Shown piece by piece: positions 1 to 14,867 of a stretch of 64,000 bases of DNA (positions within the stretch are counted from its first letter, which is position 1; the number at the start of each line of letters is the position of its first letter). The stretch spans positions 1,674,001-1,738,000 of the forward strand of contig NZ_AEUT02000001.1 in NCBI RefSeq assembly GCF_000187935.1. Direction: 5' to 3'. The notes under the pieces were generated by a model. That model saw only the letters and a list, made by a program, of their open reading frames with translations. It ran no database searches and was not told where the DNA came from. This stretch comes from Streptococcus parauberis NCFD 2020 (GTDB lineage: Bacteria; Bacillota; Bacilli; Lactobacillales; Streptococcaceae). The position numbers and the translations under genes are program-made.

Positions 1-564
1 TCAGTTGCAGAACAAAATAACGCCACTTATGACCATCCATTAATTCACGGCTACGGGTAATTGATTCCAGTGGTTTGCCGTCTAAACCTGATACCAAGCG
101 ATCAACCATAACATATGGGGCTTGTGAATAAGCAAGTCCTTTGATGATTCCAGGAATAACCAACAATAATCTCCATAAAAAGGTAAAGACCGCAATTAAA
201 ATATTTAATATTAAAAAATTAGTATAGTGCTTTGGTGTAAAGCCAAAAAGAACTGTCTCTTTACTATCTTGTTTTTGATTGCGAATTAAATCCATCGATC
301 CTTTTGTGATGCCACTATATAAACCAACAATAACCAAAGAAAATATAACCAGGATAAGAAATGCTAAGACTGTCCCTGTAGTTGTCAATGTTGTATTACC
401 ATTCATATCAGTTGAGCCATAATTTAGCATTACTGCTATATAGGCCACCATATAAATGCAGGTTACAATTGCTGTTGGTAAAGATAGTGTCAGCAATGCC
501 CACTTCCAATTGCCCTTTAGGGAATCTTTTGCTTGACGTTTTAACTCTGATCTACTTTTCATAG
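1..564 (-). CDS. DUF975 family integral membrane protein (3' end outside window)
   Basis: The minus-strand frame opens with ATG at 564 and is still open at base 1, so only the first 188 codons are present. It begins MKSRSELKRQAKDSLKGNW and then shows several hydrophobic segments, with the loop LLLVIPGIIKGLAYSQAPYV followed by a basic stretch around ITRSRELMDGHKW. That combination of a basic N-terminus, multiple TM helices and a PGI-K-x-Y-SxA motif is what I associate with the DUF975 family of streptococcal membrane proteins, which has no established function. It is separated from proS by a terminator. The overlapping plus-strand frame at 382-564 is a shadow. The family call is fairly firm and the role is unknown. 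Confidence 0.75.
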
Positions 565-667
565 GTGGAACCCCTTTCCCTCTATTTTAGTATACCATGA
601 AAGCAAGTTGAAAAAAATTAAAAACCTCATATCCACTTCTTATAATTGAAAAATTCGAAAAAACAAA

Positions 668-688
668 AAGACCAGACGGACTGGTCTC
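668..688 (-). terminator. Rho-independent terminator after proS
   Basis: AGACCAG / CTGGTCT form a 7-bp stem with a 5-nt loop. On the minus strand the stem is followed by a T-rich run. It lies just past the proS stop codon and closes the uppS-cdsA-eep-proS transcript. Confidence 0.85.
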
Positions 689-691
689 TTC

Positions 692-2554
<1,863 letters not shown>

Positions 2555-2571
2555 TCATTTCTCCTAGTTTA

Positions 2572-3831
2572 TTAGAAAAAAGCACGCATAATATCGTTCC
2601 AAGTTACTGCAATCATCAATAAGACCATAATTGCAACACCTGCAAGCGTAATATAAGATTCAGTTTCTTGTTTCAGTGGTTTCCGACGAATAGCTTCAAT
2701 TAAGTTGATGAAAATTTTACCACCGTCAAGTGCTGGAATCGGGATTAAATTAAAGATTCCAAGGTTGATTGATAGCATAGCCATTAAAGATAACACTGAC
2801 TCAATGCCACTATTAGCAGCCTGATTAGACATTTGGTACATGGCCACGGGCCCACCTAATTTATCAAGACTAAAACCTGTGATTAAATTTTTCAGTGCTG
2901 TAATAATTAACAAAGCTCCGCGAACAGACATTTCAAAGCCACCAACAATTTTATCTTTGAGACTTGTTTTTATCTTGGTCTGAACACCAATGATATATTG
3001 TTTGCCATTCTTTTGGGGTTTTAAGTTAACTATTTTTTTCTTGCCATGCGACAGCGTTGTCACTTGCAAGCTTTGATTGTCTGCTAATTTTTGGGTTGAC
3101 TGTTGAACAGCTTGTGTTAAATCTTCCCAATTTTTAACAGGGTACTGATTGATTTTGATAATTTGATCATCAGATTTAATCCCAGCTTTGGCAGCAGGGC
3201 CATTGTCCACAACACGGATCTGATTTGAATTATAGTCAGGAACACCGCCTTGAACGAAGGCTAAGACGATGAAGACGACCAAGCCAAGTATGAAGTTGTT
3301 CATCGGGCCAGCAAAGTTCGTGATCAATCTTCCCCAGATGCTAGCATTTTGATACTGAACATCTTTGGGGGCGATGCGAATTTCTGTGCCGTCTTCTTCA
3401 ACAATTGTTGCGTCATGATCAACCGCATAGGTTTTGCGTTCATCAATCACCAATCCTGTGATTTCAAGCTTATCTTCTAAGTCATAAGCGGTCACATTCA
3501 TAGGCAAACTTGTTGGATCAATCTTATTTTGAGATAAGTTAATTCGTTTAACCAGCCCTTGTTCATTCAAGGTCAAAGTGACCGGTGTTCCAGTTTTTAT
3601 TTCAGTTGTGTCATCACCCCAGCCGGCCATGCGAACATAACCACCTAAAGGTAAAATACGAATAGTGTAAAGGGTACCTTCTTTGTCAACTTGTGAAAAG
3701 ATTTTCGGACCCATCCCTATTGCAAACTCACGAACTAAAATACCAGACTTCTTTGCAAAATAGAAATGTCCAAATTCATGGACAATGACTAATATTCCAA
3801 AGATGATAATAAAGGTAAATAAACCTAACAT
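2572..3831 (-). CDS. eep: RIP zinc metalloprotease, RseP/Eep family
   Basis: Membrane-embedded site-2 protease (peptidase family M50) that cuts transmembrane peptides, including lipoprotein signal-peptide remnants and pheromone precursors in Gram-positive cocci. The 419-aa protein has the zinc-binding HEFGH motif at residues 18-22 in the first TM helix and a central PDZ domain at about residues 190-270 ([20 protein letters not shown]). The third metal ligand motif [12 protein letters not shown] lies near residue 360, followed by a last TM helix. Length matches the family. It lies between cdsA and proS, a common streptococcal arrangement. Confidence 0.95.
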   Translation of the reverse strand: MLGLFTFIIIFGILVIVHEFGHFYFAKKSGILVREFAIGMGPKIFSQVDKEGTLYTIRILPLGGYVRMAGWGDDTTEIKTGTPVTLTLNEQGLVKRINLSQNKIDPTSLPMNVTAYDLEDKLEITGLVIDERKTYAVDHDATIVEEDGTEIRIAPKDVQYQNASIWGRLITNFAGPMNNFILGLVVFIVLAFVQGGVPDYNSNQIRVVDNGPAAKAGIKSDDQIIKINQYPVKNWEDLTQAVQQSTQKLADNQSLQVTTLSHGKKKIVNLKPQKNGKQYIIGVQTKIKTSLKDKIVGGFEMSVRGALLIITALKNLITGFSLDKLGGPVAMYQMSNQAANSGIESVLSLMAMLSINLGIFNLIPIPALDGGKIFINLIEAIRRKPLKQETESYITLAGVAIMVLLMIAVTWNDIMRAFF

Positions 3832-3859
3832 AACATTCCTTTCAGTCTATTTATTGGTT

Positions 3860-4654
3860 TTAGAATAAACCAAATAAATGCATAATTGGAAAAACAAAAA
3901 TCATCGAATCAAAGCGATCTAAAATACCACCGTGTCCTGGAATTAGTTTCCCTGAATCTTTAACACCAAAATGACGTTTAATAGAGCTTTCCACTAAATC
4001 TCCAAATTGGGCAAAGACTGAGAAACATGCCACAAAAATCAACATTAAGAAGAAATTAAATGGTGCATAGACTGCTTTATCAACCAACATAAAAATTAAG
4101 GCTACGACAACTGCAGATAAGATACCGCCTAAACTACCTTCAATTGTTTTATTAGGTGAGACTTTTGGCAATAATTTACGTTTTCCATACTGGCGACCAA
4201 TCAAATAAGCACCAATGTCTGTTGCCCAAACAATAAAGAGAGCTAACAAGACTTTATCTATTCCAGCCATTCTTGCATGAACAAGGTTTTGGAAGCCAAT
4301 CCCGACATATAGACTAGCTGCAATCGGAAAAGCTGCGTCATCAAATGAATAACGTTCACTGTTAATAACAGTTCCAGCTAAAATTAAGAAGACAAACAAG
4401 CCATAACATGCAAAACTGGCGTCTATTGGTAAGAAAGTTAAGTATGAATCCATGGGAATTGTCAACACGAATGCAGCCATCATTGCGAGAGCTCCTTCAA
4501 ATGAAAAAATTTCCAACCGTTTCATCTTGAACATTTCAGAGACTGCAATCATGGCTAAGCCTCCGACAAATAGTTGGAAGGGCAAGCTTCCAAACACTAA
4601 AAAGGGTAAAAAGATTACAGCCGCAATCAAGCCCCATATAACGCGTTCTTTCAT
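3860..4654 (-). CDS. cdsA: Phosphatidate cytidylyltransferase
   Basis: Makes CDP-diacylglycerol from phosphatidic acid and CTP, the branch point of phospholipid synthesis, in the membrane. The 264-aa protein is made of consecutive hydrophobic helices. Near its C-terminus it carries the CDP-DAG synthase signature SSIKRHFGVKDSGKLIPGHG followed by GILDRFDS. It sits between uppS and eep in one direction with short gaps, so it is probably co-transcribed. Confidence 0.96.
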   Translation of the reverse strand: MKERVIWGLIAAVIFLPFLVFGSLPFQLFVGGLAMIAVSEMFKMKRLEIFSFEGALAMMAAFVLTIPMDSYLTFLPIDASFACYGLFVFLILAGTVINSERYSFDDAAFPIAASLYVGIGFQNLVHARMAGIDKVLLALFIVWATDIGAYLIGRQYGKRKLLPKVSPNKTIEGSLGGILSAVVVALIFMLVDKAVYAPFNFFLMLIFVACFSVFAQFGDLVESSIKRHFGVKDSGKLIPGHGGILDRFDSMIFVFPIMHLFGLF

Positions 4655-4671
4655 AAAAACAATTTCTCCTA

Positions 4672-5421
4672 CTAAACCCCACCAAATCGACGTTGACGGC
4701 GGTTATACTCTTCTAAAGCTTCAATCAGCTGTTCCTGTTTAAAATCAGGCCAGAGGACTGGTGTAAAATAAAATTCACTATAAGCTGACTGCCAAGGTAA
4801 AAAGTTGCTAAGACGCAACTCACCACTAGTCCTAATAATATAATCCGGATCTCGATAGAGATATGGAAGGTGATCAGTCATTAAATAATTGGCAATCAAG
4901 TCCTCAGTAATATCACCTGGGTTCAAATTAGCATCTAAAACATCTTGAGCAATATTGCGAACAGCCAAAGTAATTTCAGCACGACCTCCATAATTCAAGG
5001 CAAAATTCAGTATTAAGCCTGAATTACGTCGTGTTCTCTCAATAGCATTATTTAAAGCAGTTAATGTTGCTTCTGGTAAACGGTGTGTTTCACCAATCAT
5101 TTGAATACGAACATTATTTTTATTTAATTCAGGAACATATTTGTCAAAGAATTCAACAGGTAAGTTCATAATAAAATTAACTTCGTCTTCAGGGCGAGAC
5201 CAATTCTCAGTCGAGAAAGCATAAACAGTGAGAACTTTTATACCCAAATCAGAAGCGGCGATTGTTACTTCTTGAAGTGCATCCATTCCTGCTTTATGAC
5301 CAAAAATGCGTGGTTTTAGGCGTTTCTTTGCCCAACGGCCATTGCCGTCCATGATAATTCCAATATGTTTTGGAATTTTATCTAATTTTGTATTTTTTGA
5401 TTTTACTTTTAGTCCAAACAT
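4672..5421 (-). CDS. uppS: Isoprenyl (undecaprenyl diphosphate) synthase
   Basis: Cis-prenyltransferase making undecaprenyl diphosphate, the lipid carrier for wall polymers. The 249-aa protein has the family motif [16 protein letters not shown] near residue 20, with the catalytic Asp in MDGNGRWA. It also has the C-terminal [20 protein letters not shown] region that binds the diphosphate and Mg. The start at 5421 gives [19 protein letters not shown]. It is probably the first gene of the uppS-cdsA-eep-proS group, because a terminator lies upstream after yajC. Confidence 0.96.
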   Translation of the reverse strand: MFGLKVKSKNTKLDKIPKHIGIIMDGNGRWAKKRLKPRIFGHKAGMDALQEVTIAASDLGIKVLTVYAFSTENWSRPEDEVNFIMNLPVEFFDKYVPELNKNNVRIQMIGETHRLPEATLTALNNAIERTRRNSGLILNFALNYGGRAEITLAVRNIAQDVLDANLNPGDITEDLIANYLMTDHLPYLYRDPDYIIRTSGELRLSNFLPWQSAYSEFYFTPVLWPDFKQEQLIEALEEYNRRQRRFGGV

Positions 5422-5507
5422 GTCTTTTCCTTATTTTAAGCGTACTTACATAATATTTTACCATAATAACCACTATTTTACTTACCTTTTATAGTCGATT
5501 TATGTAA

Positions 5508-5559
5508 AAAATGAGCCCCTATAGCTAAATGGTAAACAAATAGCTACAAGAACTCATTT
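5508..5559 (-). terminator. Terminator after yajC
   Basis: AAATGAG...TAGCTA pairs imperfectly with TAGCTA...CTCATTT around a 13-nt loop. On the minus strand it is followed by a T run. It separates yajC from uppS. Confidence 0.7.
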
Positions 5560-5589
5560 TGGATCAATATTATATAAATAAAAATAATA

Positions 5590-5976
5590 TTATTTTGTTT
5601 CACTAATTGCTGATTCTTCTTGCACAGCTAGGTCAGTATCTTCCACAACTGGAAGACTTGCTTCTTCAGTTGCTACAGCTTCTTCTTCAGTGCTTGCAAC
5701 TGTTTCAGTTACAGCATCACCTTTTGAGATAACGCGTTTGATCGCTGATAGCTCAAATGGTAGAAAGACACCATCAACATCTAAAATAACCCGGTTAGCC
5801 TCTTTATCAACATCATCGACAAATGCATACATGCCACCGATGGTAACAATTTGATCACCTTTAGCAATTGCATTTAATTGGTTTTGGCGTTCGCTAGCTT
5901 GTTTTTTTTGTTGACGTTGCATAACAAAGATTAAACCAATCATTACTGCAAACATTAATATTGTTGAAAGTCCCAT
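5590..5976 (-). CDS. yajC: Preprotein translocase subunit YajC
   Basis: Accessory subunit of the Sec translocon. The 128-aa protein starts MGLSTILMFAVMIGLIFVMQ, a single N-terminal TM helix. A basic stretch RQQKKQASERQNQL follows, then the conserved cytosolic domain with GDQIVTIGGMYAFVDDVD. The last 35 residues are acidic and rich in Glu, Val and Ala, which is longer than the minimal YajC but common in streptococci. It stands alone, with its own terminator downstream. Confidence 0.93.
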   Translation of the reverse strand: MGLSTILMFAVMIGLIFVMQRQQKKQASERQNQLNAIAKGDQIVTIGGMYAFVDDVDKEANRVILDVDGVFLPFELSAIKRVISKGDAVTETVASTEEEAVATEEASLPVVEDTDLAVQEESAISETK

Positions 5977-6046
5977 AATTTCTCCTTAAGTCTATATAAA
6001 AGTCATGATTAACTATATCAAAATTGCTATCAGATAGCAAGTTAGT

Positions 6047-6391
6047 CTATGCATCAATAAAAGTAGCAATTGCTTCTTCACTCAATGATGAATCACATAT
6101 CCGACGAATTATTCCTTGATCAGTAACCACTAAGGCTGGAACGGTTGGAATATTATGTAACTCTCTAAAGCGAGAAAGTAAGGCCATATCATCGATGTTA
6201 TCACTAGCAATATAATAAACTGTTAAATCATATTCTTGACTGATTTGCGCCAACTTTGGTGCAAATCGTCGACAAAAACCACAAGTTTCACGCCCTAAAA
6301 AAGCAATAACCTTGTCTTCATTTTCTATTTTAGTAATCAACTCTTGAATGGAAATTTCAGTGAAATGATTTAAAGCATCCTCAAAATTCAT
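6047..6391 (-). CDS. Thioredoxin-like protein, bacteriocin-accessory (Bta/PedC) type
   Basis: Small cytosolic thioredoxin-fold protein of 114 aa with the redox motif C37-G-F-C40 inside RETCGFCRRF and the cis-proline region IPTVPALVV. Streptococcal proteins of this type are often labelled bacteriocin transport accessory protein because relatives help form disulfides in pediocin-like bacteriocins. No bacteriocin gene is visible nearby, so a general thiol-disulfide role is equally likely. It stands alone between yajC and galE and is transcribed in the same direction as both. Confidence 0.85.
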   Translation of the reverse strand: MNFEDALNHFTEISIQELITKIENEDKVIAFLGRETCGFCRRFAPKLAQISQEYDLTVYYIASDNIDDMALLSRFRELHNIPTVPALVVTDQGIIRRICDSSLSEEAIATFIDA

Positions 6392-6461
6392 AATTAACTC
6401 TTCTCTTTTAAATTTATATTGCTATTTTATGCAAAAAGTAATTATTTTTCAAGAAGAGAGA

Positions 6462-6489
6462 CTAAAAAGACTAAAATTAGTCTTTTTAG
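6462..6489 (-). terminator. Terminator after the gal operon
   Basis: CTAAAAAGACTAA / TTAGTCTTTTTAG form a 13-bp stem with a 2-nt loop directly beyond the galE stop codon. A weak T tail follows on the minus strand. Confidence 0.75.
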
Positions 6490-6491
6490 CT

Positions 6492-7487
6492 TTATTTTTC
6501 GTAACCATTAGGATGGCTTGATTGCCACGTCCAGGCAGTTGCGATGATTTTTTCGATATCATCAAATTCTGGTTTCCAACCAAGAATCTCACGCGCTTTA
6601 CTTGAGTCAGCAATCAAGCTATCCGGATCACCATGTCTACGTGGACCAATTTCAGATGGGATTGATTCTCCGGTTACTTTTCGTGCCACCTCTACAATTT
6701 GCAAATTCGAGAAGCCTGTAGAGGAACCTAAGTTAAAGGCAGTTGATTCATTACCTTCTTTTAAATACTTAACAGCAAGGCTATGCGCTTGCGCCAAATC
6801 AAAAGGATGAACATAATCACGGACATTTGTCCCATCTGCAGTCGCATAGTCATCTCCGAAGATTGTAATCTTGTCGCGACTTCCTTGTGCAACTTGCAAA
6901 ACGATAGGAACCAAGTGCGTTTCTGGATTGTGGTCTTCACCTATGCTACCATCTGGTTTATCACCAGCAACATTAAAGTAACGAAGAGCCACAAATTTGA
7001 TGCCATAAGCTTGATCACACCAAGCCATGATTTTTTCCATCATCAACTTGCTTTCGCCATAAGGATTAATTGGCTTTTGTGCTGTACTTTCTTTGATTGG
7101 CATTTCTTCAGGAATCCCATAAGTGGCTGCTGTTGATGAGAAGACAATGTTTTTCACGCCACATTCGTTCATCACTTCCAACAATTTAACCATTCCTACA
7201 GTGTTATTATCGAAGTATTTAAGGGGGTTCTCCATTGATTCACCGACTAATGAATAAGCCGCGAAATGAATTACTGCATCTACTTGTGGATTTTCAGAAA
7301 AAACTTGACGCATAAAAGCCTGGTCGGCTAAATCACCTTCATAAAACTTAGCATCTTTATGGACTGCTTGACGATGCCCTGTAACCAAATTATCAACGAC
7401 TACAACTTCTTCATGCTCCACTTCAATTAAACGATCAACCATATGTGATCCTATGTAACCAGCACCACCGAGTACTAAAATTGCCAT
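6492..7487 (-). CDS. galE: UDP-glucose 4-epimerase
   Basis: Interconverts UDP-galactose and UDP-glucose, closing the Leloir pathway. The 331-aa short-chain dehydrogenase has the NAD-binding [10 protein letters not shown] at residues 7-16 and the catalytic Y143-x-x-x-K147 in NPYGESK. It also has the family segment [20 protein letters not shown]. It follows galT by 2 bp and is the last gene of galK-galT-galE. Regulation should come from the galK promoter and GalR. Confidence 0.97.
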   Translation of the reverse strand: MAILVLGGAGYIGSHMVDRLIEVEHEEVVVVDNLVTGHRQAVHKDAKFYEGDLADQAFMRQVFSENPQVDAVIHFAAYSLVGESMENPLKYFDNNTVGMVKLLEVMNECGVKNIVFSSTAATYGIPEEMPIKESTAQKPINPYGESKLMMEKIMAWCDQAYGIKFVALRYFNVAGDKPDGSIGEDHNPETHLVPIVLQVAQGSRDKITIFGDDYATADGTNVRDYVHPFDLAQAHSLAVKYLKEGNESTAFNLGSSTGFSNLQIVEVARKVTGESIPSEIGPRRHGDPDSLIADSSKAREILGWKPEFDDIEKIIATAWTWQSSHPNGYEK

Positions 7488-7489
7488 TA

Positions 7490-8974
7490 TTATTCTCCTT
7501 TTAAGCCCAAGTTTGAGATAAAGCGAGCAAAACCGACCTTACCTTCAGCTGTGTTCTTATAAACTCCAGCATCTTCTAAAACTTTGACGAAAACTTGTCC
7601 CACTTGTTCTTGAACATAATCATGCACACTAGCTCGGTCAAATGCACCAGCTACTTTGATCTGATCAGCCCATTCCTTGTGATAGTCTGCTATGCTATTA
7701 TACTCATCTTGAAGATATTTTTCAACTTCCAAAAGTTCATCTTTTAACCTTGGCGGAAGAATCGCTAAGCCCATTACCTCAATTAGTCCGATGTTTTCTT
7801 TTTTAATGTGATGTAAGCCTTTATGGGGATGATAGACTCCGTCAGGAAATTGATCTGTCGTGTGATTATCACGTAGAACAAGGTCTAATTCAAAAAGTTG
7901 GCCGTGCTTGCGCGCAATCGGTGTTACCGTATGATGTCGTGTTTCTCCTGTATATGCAAGGATGTCCAGTTCCGCGTCACTATAATCACGCCAAGTGAGT
8001 CGAATTTTTTCTGCCAGTTGACTCATTCTCTCAGCATTTTTTCCTCTTAAACGGATCACAGACATTGGCCATTTAACAGTGGCTGTTTCAATATCCTCAA
8101 AACCTTCAATTGTGAAGACTTGGTCCAGTTCTGCCAAAGCCATCGGAAAATCATGACGCCCTCCTTGGTAATGGTTATGCGTTAAAATTGAGCCTCCAAC
8201 TATTGGCAAGTCGGAATTTGAGCCTGCTATGTAGCCCGGGAATTGATCAACAATGCCTAATAATTGGTCAAATGTTTTTTGACTAATCACCATTGGAAGA
8301 TGTTGAGTATCTAAGAAAATGCAATGTTCATTGAAGTAGGCATAAGGCGAATATTGGAAGCCCCATTTTTCACCATCTAAATCCATCCGGATAATTCGGT
8401 GATTAGCACGCGCAGGATGATCAATTCTCCCCTGATAACCTTCATTCTCCATGCACAACTGACACATTGGATAAGTTGAACTTTTAACTAATTTTGCTGC
8501 CGCAATAGCTTTGGGGTCTTTTTCAGGTTTAGATAAATTAATGGTAATTTCCATATCCCCATATTCAGACGCCGTTTTGAAAGCAATATTTTTGGCAATA
8601 GCTGACACTTTTATATAATTATTAGCCTTGCTTAAAGCATAGAAATCAGAGATAGCCTTATCAGGAGATTTTTGATAAGTATCCCAAAATTGCTTGTTCA
8701 AATGACTTGGGGTTGGAGTAATGAAGTTCATTAATTCCGCACCCAAACAGTCTTTTTCTTCTAGTAAAGCTCCAACCTTTCCATTAGCTACTGCCAAGTC
8801 AACTAATTGATCTTTCAGTGCAATAAGCTCTGTTTGATTGCATTCTTGATCACTACCTTCCTCTCCAACAAGTGTCAAAACTCTGTTGTACAAGTAGATG
8901 TAGTCTTCTTCTTGGTAATCGGATGCAGCAATAACTGCATTAACAAATTGTTCAATTAGTTTCATTTCTATCAC
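7490..8974 (-). CDS. galT: UDP-glucose-hexose-1-phosphate uridylyltransferase, class II (Firmicutes type)
   Basis: Transfers UMP from UDP-glucose to galactose-1-phosphate. At 494 aa this is the long Gram-positive form, not the E. coli-type 350-aa form. The catalytic region is [13 protein letters not shown], and the segment [20 protein letters not shown] is typical of the class. The start used reads [11 protein letters not shown]; the ATG of MKLIEQF three codons later (8965) is a plausible alternative. It lies between galK and galE with gaps of 5 and 2 bp, so the three are translationally close. Confidence 0.96.
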   Translation of the reverse strand: MIEMKLIEQFVNAVIAASDYQEEDYIYLYNRVLTLVGEEGSDQECNQTELIALKDQLVDLAVANGKVGALLEEKDCLGAELMNFITPTPSHLNKQFWDTYQKSPDKAISDFYALSKANNYIKVSAIAKNIAFKTASEYGDMEITINLSKPEKDPKAIAAAKLVKSSTYPMCQLCMENEGYQGRIDHPARANHRIIRMDLDGEKWGFQYSPYAYFNEHCIFLDTQHLPMVISQKTFDQLLGIVDQFPGYIAGSNSDLPIVGGSILTHNHYQGGRHDFPMALAELDQVFTIEGFEDIETATVKWPMSVIRLRGKNAERMSQLAEKIRLTWRDYSDAELDILAYTGETRHHTVTPIARKHGQLFELDLVLRDNHTTDQFPDGVYHPHKGLHHIKKENIGLIEVMGLAILPPRLKDELLEVEKYLQDEYNSIADYHKEWADQIKVAGAFDRASVHDYVQEQVGQVFVKVLEDAGVYKNTAEGKVGFARFISNLGLKGE

Positions 8975-8979
8975 TTTCT

Positions 8980-10143
8980 TTAAAGTAGGTGTGAGCCTTG
9001 GGCAATTTCTGCAATATAAAAAGCTGGAGCATAACCAATGACCTCAGTATAGTGTTTGCCGACTACTTCTTTAAAGGCTTCAACTTTATCTTTGGCAACT
9101 ATTGCAATTGCACAGCCACCAAAACCTGCACCAGTCATGCGAGCTCCAAGGACACCTTCTTGCTCCCAAGCTGTGTGAACTAATGTATCCAATTCAATAC
9201 CTGTAACTTCATAATCATGTTCCAAAGAAACATGAGAAGCATTCACTATACGTCCAAAGTCTTCTAGGCGCCCTTCTTCCAAAGCTTTACGAGCATTTAA
9301 GGTACGTTGATTTTCTAATACAGCATGACGTGCCCGTTTGATACGGTTGCCATCTTTAATGAGGTAAGCAAATTGATCAAAGGTATTCGCATCTAATTCA
9401 CCTAATGTTTTTATGTTTAATTTATCATTCAATTCTTCTACAGCTTTTTCACATTCTGCACGACGTTCATTGTATTTAGAATCAGCTAACTCACGTCGTT
9501 TATTAGTGTTCATGATGACAATAACATGGTTGCCCAAGTCTAATGGAACTAAATCATATTCTAGGGTATTTGTGTCCAAATAGATTGCACGCTTATCAGC
9601 GCCCATCCCGATTGCAAATTGATCCATAATTCCTGAATTCACACCAATGAATTGATTCTCTGTTAGTTTACCAATTTTTACTAGGTCTAACCGTTCTAAT
9701 TTAAGATCAAATAATTTTTCACAGACAATTCCAACCAACAGTTCTAAAGAAGCTGATGATGACAAGCCTGAGCCATTAGGAATATTACCAAAGACATATA
9801 AATCAAAACCAGAATCAATAACATGTCCAGCCTCTTGCAAGAATTTAATTACGCCTTTAGCATAGTTAGTCCAGTTATCTTCTTTTTCAAAGACAAGATT
9901 GTCTAAGTCAACTTCAATCATTCCAACTTCTTCAAAGTTACCTGAGTAAAAACGCAATTTTTTATCTTCTCTTTTTCGAGCTGCACCATAAGTCCCTAAA
10001 GTAATCGCCGCTGGGAAAACATGACCACCATTATAATCAGTGTGTTCACCAATTAGATTAATACGTCCAGGTGAAAAAAACAAATCATTGCTTTCTTCTC
10101 CAAATACCTTTTTAAAAGCTTCTTGTAGTTCTAAATTAGTCAT
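8980..10143 (-). CDS. galK: Galactokinase
   Basis: Phosphorylates galactose at C1 with ATP. The 387-aa GHMP kinase has the galactokinase signature [17 protein letters not shown] near residue 30. It also has the ATP-binding motif [13 protein letters not shown] (residues about 125-140) and the third motif [15 protein letters not shown] near residue 340. It is the first gene of the gal operon. A good promoter and two candidate GalR half-operators lie immediately upstream, and galR is divergent. Confidence 0.97.
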   Translation of the reverse strand: MTNLELQEAFKKVFGEESNDLFFSPGRINLIGEHTDYNGGHVFPAAITLGTYGAARKREDKKLRFYSGNFEEVGMIEVDLDNLVFEKEDNWTNYAKGVIKFLQEAGHVIDSGFDLYVFGNIPNGSGLSSSASLELLVGIVCEKLFDLKLERLDLVKIGKLTENQFIGVNSGIMDQFAIGMGADKRAIYLDTNTLEYDLVPLDLGNHVIVIMNTNKRRELADSKYNERRAECEKAVEELNDKLNIKTLGELDANTFDQFAYLIKDGNRIKRARHAVLENQRTLNARKALEEGRLEDFGRIVNASHVSLEHDYEVTGIELDTLVHTAWEQEGVLGARMTGAGFGGCAIAIVAKDKVEAFKEVVGKHYTEVIGYAPAFYIAEIAQGSHLL

Positions 10144-10172
10144 TTCTTTGCTCCTTTTATTCTATTACCTTT

Positions 10173-10201
10173 ATTCTAAGAAATCATTGAGAGATAGTCA
10201 A
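10173..10201 (-). promoter_or_regulatory. galK operon promoter
   Basis: On the minus strand TTGACT (10196-10201) is separated by exactly 17 bp from TAGAAT (10173-10178), close to the sigma-A consensus. The distance to the galK start is about 30 bp. Confidence 0.75.
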
Positions 10202-10204
10202 ATG

Positions 10205-11284
<1,080 letters not shown>

Positions 11285-11303
11285 GATAAATGCGGAGGAA
11301 AAA

Positions 11304-11861
11304 ATGACACAATTTGACCAAATGCACAGTGGTGAATTATACTTACCGACTGAACCTGATATTTTATATGAGCAACTCAATTGTCAAGATTTACTCTATG
11401 ATTTCAATCATACACGCCCAAGTCAAAGGAAAAAAAGAGAAGAACTTCTAAAAATAATGTTTAATGAATTGGGAGAAAATGTTTATATTAAACCTCCACT
11501 TAACGCAAACCGGGGCGGTCACTTTTATAAAATCGGCAATAATGTCTACATTAATTACAATTTAACAATGGTTGATGATACAAGAATCACTATTGGTTCT
11601 CATACCATGATTGGACCAAATGTAACCTTGATTGCCGGAACACATCCACTAGAAACTCAACTTCGTAAAGAGGGATATCAATATAACCTGCCTGTCTCTA
11701 TAGGCGAAAATTCTTGGCTAGGAGCAAATGTGACCGTTTTGCAGGGTGTAACCATTGGCAACAATGTAGTTGTGGGCGCAAATAGTTTGGTAACAAAAGA
11801 TATACCTGATAATACACTGGTCATGGGGTCACCAGCCAAAATAGTAACAAATTTAGATTAA
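11304..11861 (+). CDS. Maltose/galactoside O-acetyltransferase-like hexapeptide protein
   Basis: 185-aa left-handed beta-helix acetyltransferase of the LacA/Maa/NodL group. The N-terminal Mac-type region is MHSGELYLPTEPDILYEQ. Hexapeptide repeats run from about residue 70, with IGPNVTLIAGTHP (the catalytic His of the family is in such a GTHP motif) and the C-terminal IGNNVVVGANSLVTKDIPDN. It transfers acetyl from acetyl-CoA to a sugar hydroxyl; the natural substrate is not evident. It starts 19 bp after galR behind GGAGG, so the two form an operon ended by a strong terminator. Confidence 0.88.
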   Translation: MTQFDQMHSGELYLPTEPDILYEQLNCQDLLYDFNHTRPSQRKKREELLKIMFNELGENVYIKPPLNANRGGHFYKIGNNVYINYNLTMVDDTRITIGSHTMIGPNVTLIAGTHPLETQLRKEGYQYNLPVSIGENSWLGANVTVLQGVTIGNNVVVGANSLVTKDIPDNTLVMGSPAKIVTNLD

Positions 11862-11887
11862 AAAAGAGAACCGTTGGTTCTCTTTTT
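11861..11887. terminator. Bidirectional terminator between the acetyltransferase gene and dexB
   Basis: AAAAAGAGAACC / GGTTCTCTTTTT, 12-bp stem with a 3-nt GTT loop. T runs on both strands serve the convergent galR-acetyltransferase and dexB transcripts. Confidence 0.9.
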
Positions 11888-11899
11888 AGATTTTTCTAC

Positions 11900-13577
<1,678 letters not shown>

Positions 13578-13605
13578 TCTGTTTTATTCTAGGAGGAATA
13601 GCAAA

Positions 13606-14739
13606 TTAACGAATTGCTTGTTCTGTTTCCAAGTCAAAGAAATGACCTTTTGATACATTAAATGTTAAGTCAACAACTTCCCCTGGGTTGTGGAAATCAC
13701 GCGCATCTACGCGAGAAGCAAATTCAGTAGTACCTTGTTTCACATAAAGCATTGTTTCTGAACCAAGTAATTCTGACACTAAAACTTCAGCTTTAACACT
13801 TGCACTTGGGAAAGTATCCTGAACAAGTTTATTAGCAGAAATATCTTCTGGACGAATACCAAAGATGATTTTTTTACCTTTGTAACCTGCTGCATTAAGA
13901 ACTTTTTCTTGTCCTTCAGGAATAGCAATATCTAAACCTTGGTCACTAGTTAAACGACCATTATCAACTGTTACTTCAAAGAAGTTCATGGATGGGCTTC
14001 CAATAAAGCCGGCAACAAATTTATTGGCTGGTAAGTTATACAATTCTTGAGGTGAACCAACTTGTTCAATTTTACCAATTGTTCCATTACCTTCTGGATT
14101 TTTAGTAGCACTCATGATAACAATACGGTCGGCCAATGTCATCGCTTCTGTTTGGTCATGGGTTACATAAATTGTAGTTGATCCGATACGGCGGTGAATT
14201 TTTGCAATTTCAGCACGCATTGAGACACGTAACTTGGCATCCAAGTTTGATAGCGGCTCATCCATCAAGAACACTTTTGGATCACGGACAATGGCACGTC
14301 CCATAGCAACACGTTGACGTTGTCCACCTGACAAGTCAGCTGGTTTACGATCTAAGAATTCAGTCAAACCAAGGATAGTTGCTGCTTCTTTAACACGTTT
14401 ATCAATGTCATCTTTTTTATATTTACGTAGTTTAAGACCAAATGCCATGTTATCATATACAGTCATATGTGGATAAAGGGCATAGTTTTGGAAAACCATG
14501 GCAATATCACGGTCTTTAGGTGATTTGTCATTGACTACTTCGCCATCAATTGATAGTTCACCTTCTGAGATATCTTCAAGACCAGCAATCATACGAAGTG
14601 TTGTTGATTTACCACATCCTGAAGGACCAACGAAAACGATAAATTCTTTATCGCCGATTTCTAAATTGAAATCCTCAACTGCATAGTGAGTTGTGTTTGG
14701 GTATTTTTTATAAATGTGATTTAAATTTAATTGTACCAT
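13606..14739 (-). CDS. msmK: Sugar ABC transporter ATPase, MsmK/MalK type
   Basis: Energises carbohydrate ABC importers. The 377-aa protein has Walker A GPSGCGKSTT near residue 40, Q-loop FQNYALYPHMT, and signature LSGGQRQRVAMGRAIV. Walker B is VFLMDEPLSNLDAK with the H-loop YVTHDQTEA. A C-terminal TOBE/OB-fold regulatory part (GIRPEDISAN) follows. MsmEFG encoded 3-6 kb away have no ATPase gene in their own operon, so this protein is the likely partner; in streptococci one MsmK serves several importers. A near-perfect cre site lies in its promoter. Confidence 0.93.
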   Translation of the reverse strand: MVQLNLNHIYKKYPNTTHYAVEDFNLEIGDKEFIVFVGPSGCGKSTTLRMIAGLEDISEGELSIDGEVVNDKSPKDRDIAMVFQNYALYPHMTVYDNMAFGLKLRKYKKDDIDKRVKEAATILGLTEFLDRKPADLSGGQRQRVAMGRAIVRDPKVFLMDEPLSNLDAKLRVSMRAEIAKIHRRIGSTTIYVTHDQTEAMTLADRIVIMSATKNPEGNGTIGKIEQVGSPQELYNLPANKFVAGFIGSPSMNFFEVTVDNGRLTSDQGLDIAIPEGQEKVLNAAGYKGKKIIFGIRPEDISANKLVQDTFPSASVKAEVLVSELLGSETMLYVKQGTTEFASRVDARDFHNPGEVVDLTFNVSKGHFFDLETEQAIR

Positions 14740-14796
14740 GGGTAGCTCCTGATTTTCTATTAAACTGTATACTAAAACAGTTCCTTAATTAGCTAT

Positions 14797-14820
14797 AGTA
14801 TATCAAAGATAACGTTTTCA
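14797..14820 (-). promoter_or_regulatory. msmK -10 box with overlapping cre (CcpA) site
   Basis: On the minus strand TGAAAACGTTATCT (14807-14820) matches every position of the cre consensus TGWAARCGYTWNCW. It sits directly upstream of a TATACT -10 element (14797-14802). A catabolite repressor bound there would block the promoter, implying glucose repression of msmK. Confidence 0.8.
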
Positions 14821-14828
14821 TAACATAG

Positions 14829-14858
14829 ACAAAGCGCCCAAATTTCTTTGGGCACCTT
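14829..14858 (-). terminator. Terminator-like hairpin after the lrp-type regulator gene
   Basis: GCGCCCAAA / TTTGGGCAC form a 9-bp stem with a 4-nt loop, beginning a few bases past the stop of the PucR-like gene. The T tail is short, so strength is uncertain. Confidence 0.5.
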
Positions 14859-14867
14859 GCACAGTCT

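Noticed and set aside
382..564. 60-aa plus-strand ORF
   Set aside because: Antisense shadow of the DUF975 gene; no RBS or protein-like composition.
6047..6391. Bacteriocin locus suggested by the Bta-like thioredoxin
   Set aside because: No leader peptide, ABC exporter or immunity gene is near; this thioredoxin-like gene stands alone between yajC and galE.
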